64,000 nucleotides of DNA, from positions 124,001-188,000 of the forward strand of contig NZ_JACHIO010000002.1 in assembly GCF_014203225.1 (NCBI RefSeq), in the 5' to 3' direction. The translations under genes were made by a program, and so were the position numbers. This document shows positions 24,256 through 32,738 of this stretch, piece by piece. A model generated the notes under the pieces. That model worked only from the letters and a program-made list of their open reading frames with translations, was not told the origin of the DNA and searched no databases. The stretch comes from Granulicella mallensis. GTDB lineage: Bacteria > Acidobacteriota > Terriglobia > Terriglobales > Acidobacteriaceae. Numbering within the stretch: position 1 is the first letter of the stretch; the number at the start of each line of letters is the position of its first letter.

Positions 24256-25278
24256 ATGAAGCTGAAGGATCTGGCAGAGCGCCTGGGCGCGGAACTGGTA
24301 ACGAGCGACGGGCAGGAAGCTCCGGGTGAAGTAGAAGTCACGGGAATCGCAGGTATAGAAGATGCCGGCCCCGGGCACGTGACGTTTGTCGCCAATCCCA
24401 AGTATGCCGGGCTGGCCCGCTCGACCCGGGCAGCGGCCGTAATCGTAGAGCCGGAGTTTGCCGTCATCGGCGTTCCCACGCTGCGGATCAAAAATCCCTA
24501 TCTGGCGTTTGCCAAAGCGATCGAAGTCTTCTATCAGCCCCCGGTGTATGCCTCTGGCATTCATCCGACAGCAGTGATCGATCCCAGCGCCAGCGTTGGC
24601 AGCAACGCGCATATTGGGGCCTATGTCGTGATCTCTGCTGGGTGCGCTATAGGGAATGACGCAGTCCTGCTTCCCCATGTGGTGATCTATCCGGAGGTAA
24701 CGATCGGCGACCGTTTCTTTGCGCATGCGCATGCCGTGGTCCGCGAGGGTTGCCGGCTGGGAAATGACGTCGTGCTCCAGAATGGAGCGATCGTCGGAGC
24801 GGACGGCTTCGGCTTTGCCAAGGGGGCAGAGGGACGCTGGGTCAAGATCGTGCAGTCCGGCCCTGCTGTTCTGGAAGACTCCGTGGAAGTACAGGCCAAC
24901 GCCTGCATCGACCGCGCCTCCATCGGGGAGACGCGGATCGGGCGGGGCGCCAAGGTCGATAACCTGGTGCAGGTCGGGCATGGTTCCACGGTTGGAGAAA
25001 ACACGCTGCTCTGCGCCCAGGTTGGGCTCGCAGGATCGACCACGATTGGCAAGAATGTCATCCTTGCCGGCCAGGTGGGGGTTGCCGGGCATCTGACGGT
25101 TGGCGATGGCGCTGTGGCCACAGCGCAGAGTGGAATTCCTTCGGATGTGGCGCCGGGAGCGGTGGTGAGCGGGTATCCGGCGATGGACAACCGGGCATGG
25201 CTGCGAACGGTAGCTGCCGTGAATCGACTACCCGAACTGCTGCGCCGCCTGAAATCCAGCGAAAGAGATGCGAAGTGA
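24256..25278 (+). CDS. lpxD: UDP-3-O-(3-hydroxyacyl)glucosamine N-acyltransferase
   Basis: It adds the N-linked hydroxyacyl chain from acyl-ACP in lipid A synthesis, acting as a soluble trimer. The 340-residue protein has the N-terminal uridine-binding domain (VTGIAGIEDAGPGHVTFVAN, Tyr/Ser-rich). A left-handed parallel beta-helix of hexapeptide repeats follows (about 105-300; VIDPSASVGSNAHIGAYV), with the catalytic-His region NLVQVGHGSTVGENT, and a C-terminal helix NRLPELLRRLKSSE. Length is normal. It shows that the organism makes lipid A. The other lpx genes are elsewhere. Confidence 0.96.
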   Translation: MKLKDLAERLGAELVTSDGQEAPGEVEVTGIAGIEDAGPGHVTFVANPKYAGLARSTRAAAVIVEPEFAVIGVPTLRIKNPYLAFAKAIEVFYQPPVYASGIHPTAVIDPSASVGSNAHIGAYVVISAGCAIGNDAVLLPHVVIYPEVTIGDRFFAHAHAVVREGCRLGNDVVLQNGAIVGADGFGFAKGAEGRWVKIVQSGPAVLEDSVEVQANACIDRASIGETRIGRGAKVDNLVQVGHGSTVGENTLLCAQVGLAGSTTIGKNVILAGQVGVAGHLTVGDGAVATAQSGIPSDVAPGAVVSGYPAMDNRAWLRTVAAVNRLPELLRRLKSSERDAK

Positions 25279-25295
25279 CTGGTAGGCTTGTGGCT

Positions 25296-25655
25296 ATGGA
25301 TAGACGGAGATCTTTTGCGATCAGTGGGCTTGCAGGATTTGTTTTGCTGGCGGCTTCAGGCTGCCATTCAGCCTACGTCGAAGCTGTAGTGCGGAACGAC
25401 TCTGGTGCTGCCGTATCGCTGGTGGAGCTGGACTATCCAAGTGCCAGCTTTGGGACCGAAACCCTGGCGGCAGGGGGCGAGTATCACTACCGGTTCAAGA
25501 TTCTTGGCAATGGCCCGACCAAGGTGATTTGGACGGATTCCGCACGGAAGGAACACACGGTGGCAGGGCCGGAGTTGCAGGAGGGATTGCAGGGCCGTCT
25601 CACGGTGGCCCTCTCTGCCACCAGCGCAACGTGGAACACGCAGTTGCATCGCTAA
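25296..25655 (+). CDS. small predicted lipoprotein
   Basis: The protein is 119 residues from ATG 25296. Arg residues and a hydrophobic stretch (FAISGLAGFVLLAASGC) lead to Cys25, a lipobox-like site for Lgt and LspA, both of which are encoded in this window. The mature part is beta-rich (YVEAVVRNDSGAAVSLVELD, KEHTVAGPEL) and may be a single immunoglobulin-like sandwich. The open frame extends back into lpxD to 25197, but that part overlaps lpxD codons and is unlikely. No function can be assigned. Confidence 0.7.
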   Translation: MDRRRSFAISGLAGFVLLAASGCHSAYVEAVVRNDSGAAVSLVELDYPSASFGTETLAAGGEYHYRFKILGNGPTKVIWTDSARKEHTVAGPELQEGLQGRLTVALSATSATWNTQLHR

Positions 25656-25670
25656 GGCATTTGCCTTTGC

Positions 25671-25852
25671 CTTTCTGGTTGTCATTCCGAGCGTAGCGAG
25701 GAACCTGCTGTCTCCCGTTTTTTGCTTATGCTTCCGAAAGCGTATGCAAAAAGCAAAGGTGTTATTTCGTTGCAGAACAGCTTTTGCGATGGCATAGGCG
25801 AAGAGCGGGAGACAGCAGGTTCCTCGCTGCGCTCGGAATGACAAACAGAAAA
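25671..25852. repeat. paired-arm palindromic element, copy A
   Basis: Arms of about 49 bp at 25671-25719 and 25804-25852 are nearly perfect inverted copies, containing GTCATTCCGAGCG, GCGAGGAACCTGCTG and TCTCCCG. They flank an 84-bp centre with no gene. The same arm sequence occurs as copy B at 47.9 kb. The GTCATTCCGAGCGCAGCGAGGAA word type is common between genes in several bacterial phyla. It is non-coding and most likely a MITE- or REP-like element. Confidence 0.85.
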
Positions 25853-25890
25853 GCAAGACTGGTTCTTCGATGCCATTGAAAGTCGTGCAG

Positions 25891-25896
25891 TAAACT
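25891..25896 (+). promoter_or_regulatory. candidate leaderless -10 box of tmk
   Basis: TAAACT lies 7 bases (CAGCTTC) before the tmk GTG, in the same arrangement as in front of dnaE (TAAACT, AGCTTC). No Shine-Dalgarno is present. Confidence 0.45.
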
Positions 25897-25903
25897 CAGC
25901 TTC

Positions 25904-26569
25904 GTGAGCCGAGGTTTTTTCATTACGTTTGAGGGTTTGGATGGGTCGGGCAAGACGACCCAGTTGCGGCGTCTGGCCGCAGCGCTGGAGGCCGAGGGCC
26001 TTCGCGTAGTTACACTGCGTCAACCGGGAGGAACTGCTCTGGGCGATCGCATTCGCAGCGTTCTGCTGGACTCCCGTACGGAATCCGAACTTGGCGGTAT
26101 TGCCCCGACAGCCGAGATGGCGCTGATGTTCGCCGACCGTGCGCAGTCTCTGGCACATGTGATTCATCCTGCGCTGGCAGAGGGCGCGGTGGTGCTCTGT
26201 GACCGTTACACCGACTCCTCCGAGGCTTACCAGGGAGCAGGGCGTGGGCTCGGGAGCGAGCGAATTCGGGCGATGCATGCCGCCGTCTGCGACGGCTTCC
26301 AGCCGGAGCTGACGATTCTTCTCCTCCCACCATTGGAGGGTTCCCTGGCCCGCGCCAGACGCCGCAATGAACGCAACGTCCGGACGCGCGGTACGGATGA
26401 GAATCGCTTCGAGCGCGAAGGCGATGAGTTCTATCGGCGAATCTATGACCAATACGTCGAGATTGCCCGGCGGGACTCCGAGCGTGTCGTAACGATTGAA
26501 GAGGAAGCCAGCATCGAAGCGATTGCAGAGCATATCCGCACCATCGTTCACGAACGCATGGCACAGTAA
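25904..26569 (+). CDS. tmk: thymidylate kinase (dTMP kinase)
   Basis: It phosphorylates dTMP to dTDP for DNA synthesis. The 221-residue protein starts at GTG 25904. It has the P-loop FEGLDGSGKTTQLRRLA, the DR-type motif VLCDRYTDSSEAYQGAGRG with the dTMP-contact residues, and a lid region RNERNVRTRGTDENRFE. Length is normal. Its stop codon is followed directly by the P450 ATG. tmk and holB, often adjacent in bacteria, are here separated by that P450 gene. Confidence 0.95.
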   Translation: MSRGFFITFEGLDGSGKTTQLRRLAAALEAEGLRVVTLRQPGGTALGDRIRSVLLDSRTESELGGIAPTAEMALMFADRAQSLAHVIHPALAEGAVVLCDRYTDSSEAYQGAGRGLGSERIRAMHAAVCDGFQPELTILLLPPLEGSLARARRRNERNVRTRGTDENRFEREGDEFYRRIYDQYVEIARRDSERVVTIEEEASIEAIAEHIRTIVHERMAQ

Positions 26570-28015
26570 ATGGCTGAAAACGACGATTACGTTCAGGCGA
26601 AGGAAGAAGGTAGTTGGCGCCTGCCCCCTGGCCTGCGCAAGGCGCTTCCCTTTTATATGCGGCGCGCCTGGGTCAGTTTTGGCGAGCCCATTCCCCTGTT
26701 CGAGCATCTGCATAAGACCTTCGGACCGATTGCGCACTACCGGTTCATGGGAACCTTGATCGTCTTTGTGAACGACCCTGCCTGGATTCAGGAGATCCTG
26801 ATTAACCAGGCAGGCAGCTTCGTCAAAGAGCGGACGCTGCAACGGATGAAGATCCTGCTGGGCGAAGGACTGATCACCTCCGACGACCCGATCCACATGC
26901 GGCAACGGCGCATCGCCGCACCGGCCTTTCATCGCCAGCGGATTGCGGGCTACGCCGAACAGATTGCCGCCAGCGCGGCCACGATACGCGATGGGTGGAA
27001 GAAAGATGTGGAGTTCGACGTTGCCGAGTCGATGATGCAGCTCAGCCTGCGCATCGTAGCGCGAACATTGTTCGATACCGAGGTAACGCCGGAGGTCTTG
27101 TCCGTGGCCGATGAGGTCGACACGATCATGGGCCTCTACAACTACCTGGTCGCCTTTCCAAGACTGGAGAGAGTGCTGCACTGGCCGATTCCGGGAGTCA
27201 TGAAGTTTCGCCGCTCGCGCGCACGGTTGGATGTGATTGTGGAGCGCATGATTGCCAGCCGTAGAGCACTCTCGAGGGAAGACCTGGAGAGCCGGGGCGA
27301 TCTGCTCTCGGAGCTTGTGGCCGCGCGAGACGAGGCTGCGGCAGAAGGCGACCCCGACGGCATGAGTGATAAGCAGCTCCGCGATGAGACGCTGACGATC
27401 TTTCTTGCCGGGTACGAGACCGTTGCCAATGCACTGAGCTGGACCTGGTATCTGCTGAGCCAGAATCCCGAGGTCGCCGCGCGTATGGAGGCGGAGATCG
27501 ACCAGGTGCTCGGCGGTCGCCCCGTCACCATGCAGGAGTATCCCAACCTGCGCTATACGGAGATGGTCTTTGCAGAGGCCATGCGGCTTTATCCGCCAGC
27601 CTGGGCCATGGGACGAAGGTCGACGAAGGCCGTTGAGCTTGGCCCATACAGGATTCCGCCGGGAGCGCATTTTTTCTTCAGCCAATATGTCATGCATCGC
27701 TCCGCCGAGTTCTGGGACGAACCCGAGGCGTTTCGGCCCGAACGCCACACTCCTGAAGCCAAGGCCGAACGGCCGCGATTCGTGTACTTCCCTTTTGGCG
27801 GCGGCCGTCGGCAATGCATCGGAGAAGGCTTTGCGTGGATGGAGGGGGTACTTTCTCTCGCGACCATCGCGCAAAAGTGGCGGCTGGAGTTCGTGAATCG
27901 CTATCCCGTCGTAGCCCAGGCAAAGATTACCTTGCGGCCTAAATTTCCAATGATCATGATTCCTCGCGAGCGCTTTCCTCAAGCCGTGCCGGAACACCCC
28001 GGCCAGGTGCGATAG
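26570..28015 (+). CDS. cytochrome P450
   Basis: This heme-thiolate monooxygenase of 481 residues has all core motifs: I-helix AGYETVANALSWTW, K-helix ExxR in EAMRLYPPAWAMGRRS, PERF-like FRPERHTPEA and the heme loop FPFGGGRRQCIGEGFAWMEG with Cys416 as the iron ligand. There is no N-terminal membrane anchor, so it should be soluble and needs separate ferredoxin and reductase partners, which are not nearby. The sequence resembles the CYP102/CYP4-like side of the superfamily (inference). It starts immediately after the tmk stop and ends 10 bases before holB, so all three are probably one transcript. The substrate is unknown; fatty acids or terpenoids are candidates. Confidence 0.93.
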   Translation: MAENDDYVQAKEEGSWRLPPGLRKALPFYMRRAWVSFGEPIPLFEHLHKTFGPIAHYRFMGTLIVFVNDPAWIQEILINQAGSFVKERTLQRMKILLGEGLITSDDPIHMRQRRIAAPAFHRQRIAGYAEQIAASAATIRDGWKKDVEFDVAESMMQLSLRIVARTLFDTEVTPEVLSVADEVDTIMGLYNYLVAFPRLERVLHWPIPGVMKFRRSRARLDVIVERMIASRRALSREDLESRGDLLSELVAARDEAAAEGDPDGMSDKQLRDETLTIFLAGYETVANALSWTWYLLSQNPEVAARMEAEIDQVLGGRPVTMQEYPNLRYTEMVFAEAMRLYPPAWAMGRRSTKAVELGPYRIPPGAHFFFSQYVMHRSAEFWDEPEAFRPERHTPEAKAERPRFVYFPFGGGRRQCIGEGFAWMEGVLSLATIAQKWRLEFVNRYPVVAQAKITLRPKFPMIMIPRERFPQAVPEHPGQVR

Positions 28016-28025
28016 GCTGGAAGAG

Positions 28026-29159
28026 ATGGCAATTCCTTCCAGCTTTGCGGAGTTTCTCGGCAACCCCTCGACGGTTGAAAGCCTGCGCGCGGCCATTGCT
28101 GCCGGACGTCTGCCGCACTCGATGATCGTGGCCGGCCCGCGTGGCGCGGGCAAGTACACCCTCGCGCTCATGCTGACGATGGCCCTGCAGTGCGAGCAGC
28201 AGCCGCGTGAGACCGCTCCCGATGGACGTCCGCTGGCAAACTTCTGCGGCGTCTGCCGCAACTGCACCCGCATAGCCGAAAGCGCGGAGCTGGAACAGAA
28301 GGTCGAAGAGGCCGTCGCGGCGCGCGAGGACATGCGCGAGACCGACAAGAAAGACACGCGCGTACTGGTACAGACACATCCGGACGTGCTGATTCTGCCA
28401 CCCGACCCCCCACAACTGCTGATCAAGCTCGGACAGGTGCGGACACTCATCGGCCGCTCCCAACGCATGCCTTCCGAGGCCCCGGCGAAGGTCTTCATCA
28501 TCACCACTGCCTCGTTCATGAAAGAAGCAGCCAACTCCCTGCTGAAGGTTTTGGAAGAGCCGCCGACCTATGCGCACATTCTGATTCTTGCGGAGAACCT
28601 CGGAGAGCTGCTTCCGACCATCCGGTCGCGCTGCGCGATCGTACGCCTGGGAGCCCTTCCCGCAGAGGAGATCGAGACTCTGCTGACACGGCTCCGGCCG
28701 GAGAGCAACAAGACAGAACGTGCCCTGCTGGCGCGGCTGAGCGAAGGGGCAGTCGGGCGTGCACTGGGCTTCAATCTTGCCGAATATGTCGCAGCACGAG
28801 CGGATGCGCTGATTATCATGCGCGGAGCGGTGCAGACCGGCGATCACTCTTCCCTGTTCCGGATGACGGAAACCTATCGCGCCGGGGCGGAGGGGCAGGC
28901 GAAGACCACGGCCCTGCTGCGGGCGCTGGCAAGCGTGCTGGAGGACGTTCTGCTGCTGCAGGGTGGTTCTCCCGAGCGCATTCGCAATACGGATATTCGA
29001 GAAGAACTTCGTAGATTCTCAGAAAGCGTTGATTTTGCGTGGCTTGAAGAGGCTGTCCGAGGCCTGGATGCGGTCCAGAGCGGGATGCGGCGCAATCTGC
29101 TGCGCAGCCTGAGCCTGGATGCGTTCGCAGCCGAGCTGGGAGTAGCTGGCCGGTTATAG
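28026..29159 (+). CDS. holB: DNA polymerase III subunit delta' (clamp loader)
   Basis: Part of the clamp loader that places the beta clamp on DNA. The 377-residue AAA+ protein has LPHSMIVAGPRGAGKYTLAL (P-loop), the zinc ribbon FCGVCRNC, the signature FMKEAANSLLKVLEEPPTYA with the conserved Lys and EEPP segment, and TIRSRCAIVRLGALP (SRC motif of clamp loaders). Between ribbon and core is a charged insertion of about 35 residues (KVEEAVAAREDMRETDKKDT). tmk and P450 precede it on the same strand. A possible -10 box (TAGGCT) lies 7 bases before the ATG. Confidence 0.92.
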   Translation: MAIPSSFAEFLGNPSTVESLRAAIAAGRLPHSMIVAGPRGAGKYTLALMLTMALQCEQQPRETAPDGRPLANFCGVCRNCTRIAESAELEQKVEEAVAAREDMRETDKKDTRVLVQTHPDVLILPPDPPQLLIKLGQVRTLIGRSQRMPSEAPAKVFIITTASFMKEAANSLLKVLEEPPTYAHILILAENLGELLPTIRSRCAIVRLGALPAEEIETLLTRLRPESNKTERALLARLSEGAVGRALGFNLAEYVAARADALIIMRGAVQTGDHSSLFRMTETYRAGAEGQAKTTALLRALASVLEDVLLLQGGSPERIRNTDIREELRRFSESVDFAWLEEAVRGLDAVQSGMRRNLLRSLSLDAFAAELGVAGRL

Positions 29160-29297
29160 GAATATCCTGTAATAGACTTTGCAATTTCTGCGAAACCATT
29201 CGACGCTGTAGCGCGTCTTCCGTACAACGATTGCTCTACAACGTTAATTTGTGCGGCCAAGCGCCGTGATGAAACACGCCTCCTCGCGTCGCTTCAG

Positions 29298-29717
29298 ATG
29301 CGGGCAGGTTTTGAACCGGAGAGGATATTGAACGATTTGACCGAGATCGCACGCAAGGCCGAGGCTAGCGCCTTCAACGGGACGCGCAAGCTGGTGCGCC
29401 CCCATTTGCCCATTGGCAATCAGCGACGCGATTCCCTGCACAGCGACGATCCGTTAACCCATGCGATGTCCGATACGCATAGTGTTCCCGAGAGCTCCCA
29501 TGCCGAGGTCTTCTACTTCCAGAAGCAGGTACAGCAGCACACCGAGATGACCGTCGTGCTCGAAGATGGCGAGGAGATCAACGGAGTCATCGAGTGGTAC
29601 GACAAGTGTGTTGTTAAACTAAAGGCTGGACGGCGGCGGATGATGATCTATAAGAGCGGCATCAAGTACATGTACAAGGCCAGCGAAGCCTTGGCAGGCA
29701 AGAGCGTCATGAAGTAG
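29298..29717 (+). CDS. hfq: Hfq-like RNA chaperone with N-terminal extension
   Basis: The last 60 residues or so form an Sm fold: FYFQKQVQQHTEMTVVLEDG (N-terminal helix and strands), INGVIEWYDKCVVKLKAG (Sm1) and RRMMIYKSGIKYMYKAS (Sm2, in place of the proteobacterial YKHAI). Hfq rings pair small RNAs with mRNAs. An in-frame extension of up to 56 residues precedes it, with FNGTRKLVRPHLP and high GC third positions, so it is probably translated. Candidate starts: ATG 29298; TTG 29328, which has GGAGAGG at 29318-29324 six bases upstream and is perhaps the best; or ATG 29466, giving the bare 83-residue form. Usual Hfq is 70-110 residues. It is convergent with the Sua5 gene, with 3 bases between. 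Confidence 0.82.
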   Translation: MRAGFEPERILNDLTEIARKAEASAFNGTRKLVRPHLPIGNQRRDSLHSDDPLTHAMSDTHSVPESSHAEVFYFQKQVQQHTEMTVVLEDGEEINGVIEWYDKCVVKLKAGRRRMMIYKSGIKYMYKASEALAGKSVMK

Positions 29718-29720
29718 TGC

Positions 29721-30752
29721 CTACGCCTGCCGCGCCGCCTTCTCCAGCCGATCCCGAATCGCGTCATTAAGACCGCCGGAGAGTGGCAACGGACAGAGAA
29801 TGATCGTGGCTCCACGATCGTCGAGAGCCCGCAGGCCAGCAAACAACGCAGCAGCCAGAGCAGCCTGATCCTCCCACGCGGCCCAGGGTTCAATCAGGGC
29901 TGAGGCATCTAGTCGCCAGCCATCGGGTAGAAGCACGCCGACCCGTTCTCCCCCTTGAGCCAGCACCTCCCGCAACGCCTGTCTCAACGCCTCCTCAGAA
30001 CCTTCCACCAGGATCAGACGTGCCCGCGGAGCATAATGCCGAATGCCGACACCTGGTGATGGCAAAGATTCTTTTGGCTGTGTCGGAAGAGTTCCAGCCG
30101 CGCGAAAGATCTCAACAGGTACGTCAGTCGCAGCAGCAATCTGTTCTGCCGTGACGGCACCCGGGCGATACAGCACCATAGGCGTCTGTGCCGGGTCAAT
30201 GACAGTAGATTCCAACCCAACCGATGTGGGACCTGCATCGAGCACCGCGTCGATGCGTCCCTCCAGATCCGCCAGAACGTGGGCAGCCGTCGTGGGGCTT
30301 GTATGGCCAAAGGTATTGGCACTGGGGGCGGCAATCGGTAATCCAGTAGCCCGCAGCAAAGCGAGCGCCGCTGGATGGGATGGGACGCGCACCCCTACGA
30401 GTGGCCGACCAGCCGTGACGGAGTCCGGCACAACAGCCTTGCGCGGCAGCAATAGCGTAAGCGGCCCCGGCCAGAACGCCTCCGCCAGAAGATCGACGCG
30501 ACGCTGCAACTCCCCTTCCACGTTGGTAATAGAAGAGATATCGGCCACAGAAGAAAGATGAACGATGAGCGGGTCCCAGGAGGGCCGTTGCTTGGCCTCG
30601 AAGATCCTGGCCACTGCTGCCTCAGAGAGCGCATTGGCGCCCAGGCCGTAGACCGTCTCCGTGGCAAAGGCCACCGTTCCGCCGGAACGCAGCAGGTCAG
30701 CGGCACGGGAGATATCCCCTGGGTCTTCGGCGTGGAGGTGAAGCGTCGTCAT
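29721..30752 (-). CDS. L-threonylcarbamoyladenylate synthase (Sua5/TsaC type)
   Basis: It makes threonylcarbamoyl-AMP for the t6A37 modification of ANN-decoding tRNAs. The 343-residue protein has a YrdC domain (1-205) with VAFATETVYGLGANA, EAKQRPSWDPLIVHL, FWPGPLTLLLPR, VGVRVPSHPAAL and LPIAAPSANTFGHTSPTTA. A C-terminal Sua5 domain (about 235-340) starts after the linker SPGVGIRHYAPRARL. The long two-domain form is Sua5 rather than the short TsaC. tsaB, tsaD and tsaE are not in the window. Confidence 0.94.
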   Translation of the reverse strand: MTTLHLHAEDPGDISRAADLLRSGGTVAFATETVYGLGANALSEAAVARIFEAKQRPSWDPLIVHLSSVADISSITNVEGELQRRVDLLAEAFWPGPLTLLLPRKAVVPDSVTAGRPLVGVRVPSHPAALALLRATGLPIAAPSANTFGHTSPTTAAHVLADLEGRIDAVLDAGPTSVGLESTVIDPAQTPMVLYRPGAVTAEQIAAATDVPVEIFRAAGTLPTQPKESLPSPGVGIRHYAPRARLILVEGSEEALRQALREVLAQGGERVGVLLPDGWRLDASALIEPWAAWEDQAALAAALFAGLRALDDRGATIILCPLPLSGGLNDAIRDRLEKAARQA

Positions 30753-30822
30753 AGGTTCTTTCAGGATATCCGGCTCTCTATGTTTCTTTTAGGGTAGTGG
30801 GCCTATCATGCCCAACCGAACG

Positions 30823-30828
30823 TATACT
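30823..30828 (+). promoter_or_regulatory. candidate leaderless -10 box of the CYTH gene
   Basis: TATACT lies 7 bases (GAACCGC) before the ATG at 30836. There is no Shine-Dalgarno and no good -35 hexamer at the expected distance. Confidence 0.45.
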
Positions 30829-30835
30829 GAACCGC

Positions 30836-31426
30836 ATGCACGGTGCGGAGATCGAACTGAAGTTTCCTGTGACGGATGAACGGAGGTTCCGGTCATCCGC
30901 AAGTGAGCTTGGTTTTCGGCTCGAAACGGAACGAACCTTCGAGAGTAACACTCTCTATGACACCCCGGAACGTACGTTGCGTGCCGGCAAACAGCTCTTG
31001 CGATTGCGGCAATACGGCACCCGCAACACGGTGACCCACAAACGGCAATCGACCAATGGGGATGCGGGTGCGCGCTATAAGACGCGGATCGAGACCGAGA
31101 GTGTCGTAGAAGATGCCGAGGCTCTTGCAGAGATCTTCAACCAGTTGGGCTATGCTCCGGTGTTCCGTTACGAGAAGTACCGAACCGAGTGGGTAGCGGA
31201 AGGCGGCGGACACCTTGTGCTCGACGAAACCCCTATCGGTCTGTGGGCCGAACTGGAGGGCGAGCCGGCCTGGATTGATGCGGTACTGCAGCAACTAGGC
31301 ATCGATCCCGAAACCTGCTCCACCCTAAGCTATGGGGCACTCTTCAATGCCTGGAAGGAAGCAACCGACAGTCCTGCTGAAAACCTGACCTTCGCGGAAG
31401 CCGGAGTCCTCGCAACTCACGGGTAG
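30836..31426 (+). CDS. CYTH domain protein (class IV adenylate cyclase/thiamine triphosphatase superfamily)
   Basis: The protein has 196 residues from ATG 30836; the frame extends to 30797 with poor support. The diagnostic ExExK appears as EIELKFPV at the N terminus. LRAGKQLLRLRQY, VTHKRQ, RYKTRIETE and YRTEWVAEGGGHLVLDE supply the charged residues lining the tunnel. LWAELEGEPAWIDAVLQQLGI is typical of the AC-IV (CyaB) branch. These enzymes bind triphosphate compounds with divalent metals. Whether this one cyclises ATP or hydrolyses a triphosphate is undecided. Confidence 0.88.
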   Translation: MHGAEIELKFPVTDERRFRSSASELGFRLETERTFESNTLYDTPERTLRAGKQLLRLRQYGTRNTVTHKRQSTNGDAGARYKTRIETESVVEDAEALAEIFNQLGYAPVFRYEKYRTEWVAEGGGHLVLDETPIGLWAELEGEPAWIDAVLQQLGIDPETCSTLSYGALFNAWKEATDSPAENLTFAEAGVLATHG

Positions 31427-31434
31427 ATTTCCTG

Positions 31435-31478
31435 AAAAGCCAGGTTTCGCCATATTGGTATGGCGAAACCTGGCTTTT
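31435..31478. terminator. strong bidirectional terminator
   Basis: The 20-bp perfect arms 31435-31454 and 31459-31478 have a TTGG loop, with A and T runs at the outer ends. It lies between the convergent CYTH and tonB genes and should stop transcripts from both sides. Confidence 0.88.
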
Positions 31479-31499
31479 TCTTGTCCTGGCATCAAGGAC

Positions 31500-32477
31500 T
31501 TAGAAGATCTGGAAGTTAACCTCAACGTACATATCTACCTTGACAGGCTTGCCGTTGAGCATCGCGGGCTTGAACTTGTACTGGCGAACGGCTTCGATAG
31601 CCTTCTCATCCAATCCCATTCCCACGCCGCGAGAGACCTTGATATGGGATGGATGTCCCTGCTCATCGACCCACAGATAAACCACTACATTGCCTGAAAA
31701 CTTGGCTTTGCGGGCCTCTTCCGAGAACTCGGGGTCAGGAGTAAAGATCGGGATCGGTGCCTTTACCGCGCCGCCCGGGTGCATCACGCCACCGCCCGTA
31801 TTGCCTCCGGAACCCGGCCCAATGCCATTGCCGTTGCCTGAACCGATGCCTGAGCCGTTGCCATTGCCCATCGAGAAGCCCTTGAGCGTCGAGTTAGGCG
31901 CGCCGATGTTCGGCATCGTGTTGTTGGCCATCTTCAGGTCAGGCTGAACGACGACCGTAGGCTCCACAGCGAGCTTGGGAGCGATGGTGGGAGGAGCCTT
32001 GGGTGGAACAATCTGCTGCTGCGCCAGCTTCGGCAGATGTCCCTGCGTCACCGGTGCGAGGTCGTGTTGCCCGCCGCCGCCGCCAATCTGGGAGGGTCTT
32101 GGAGCTACTGGGGGCGGTGGGGGCGGAACGATATCCGTCAGGATCACCGTCTTCTTGACTGGCGGCGCAATATGTACCTGATGCGCTATCAGGAGCGCGA
32201 TCAGAAGAATCGCGACGACGTGAAGGGCCACTGCACCCGCGGTCGAGGCAGGGCTCCGCTTGGTAGCCATGCGGTCCACGACGGCCACCGGCTTGGACTG
32301 GAGCACGAGAGGGGGCAGTTTAGCCGGAAAAAAAACATCGCGAAAGCTGGATACGAGAGAGGCAAAGACGCCTTCTTCCTTGATCTCGCCGGTCAGATGC
32401 AGTGCTTCTTCGGCTGGACGAAGGGACGCGTCAGCGTGTTGGGGGTTGTCGGGGGGGAGGATATCGGTATCGGCCAT
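31500..32477 (-). CDS. TonB family energy transducer
   Basis: It couples the inner-membrane proton gradient to outer-membrane receptors such as the one at the left end of this window. The 325-residue protein has a cytoplasmic N-terminal stretch of about 80 residues, one transmembrane helix (AGAVALHVVAILLIALLIAH), and a Pro-rich periplasmic linker (VPPPPPPVAPRP). A Gly/Asn repeat region follows (GNGNGSGIGSGNGNGIG), then the C-terminal TonB domain (ARKAKFSGNVVVYLWVDEQG, AVRQYKFKPAMLNGKPV). The long cytoplasmic N terminus is unusual compared with proteobacterial TonB. exbB and exbD are not adjacent. Confidence 0.92.
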   Translation of the reverse strand: MADTDILPPDNPQHADASLRPAEEALHLTGEIKEEGVFASLVSSFRDVFFPAKLPPLVLQSKPVAVVDRMATKRSPASTAGAVALHVVAILLIALLIAHQVHIAPPVKKTVILTDIVPPPPPPVAPRPSQIGGGGGQHDLAPVTQGHLPKLAQQQIVPPKAPPTIAPKLAVEPTVVVQPDLKMANNTMPNIGAPNSTLKGFSMGNGNGSGIGSGNGNGIGPGSGGNTGGGVMHPGGAVKAPIPIFTPDPEFSEEARKAKFSGNVVVYLWVDEQGHPSHIKVSRGVGMGLDEKAIEAVRQYKFKPAMLNGKPVKVDMYVEVNFQIF

Positions 32478-32738
32478 AAGTTACAAAACGAGGAGCTTAT
32501 TCCAGACTGAAACAATATTTTGCGTACTGCGGTCTGCCATGCCGCACCGGGAAGGTACTTCGCACACAGGGATTCATTCTACAAACTATGTCCCCGTTCC
32601 TGCTTTCTTTTAGACGCATAGTACCCGCAAGAGGTCTCCCTCGCAGCAACTATGTCTCCGCTGACTTTACAATAAGAGTTTGCGCGTTGGGTTGCCTGGC
32701 TCTGTTCTATGGGTGCCGCGCGAATGATGGAGAGCTGG

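Noticed and set aside
25682-28534. 950-codon minus-strand open frame
   Set aside because: It runs antisense through tmk, the P450 and holB, all of which have full family motifs. Long antisense frames are expected in high-GC DNA with strong third-position bias.
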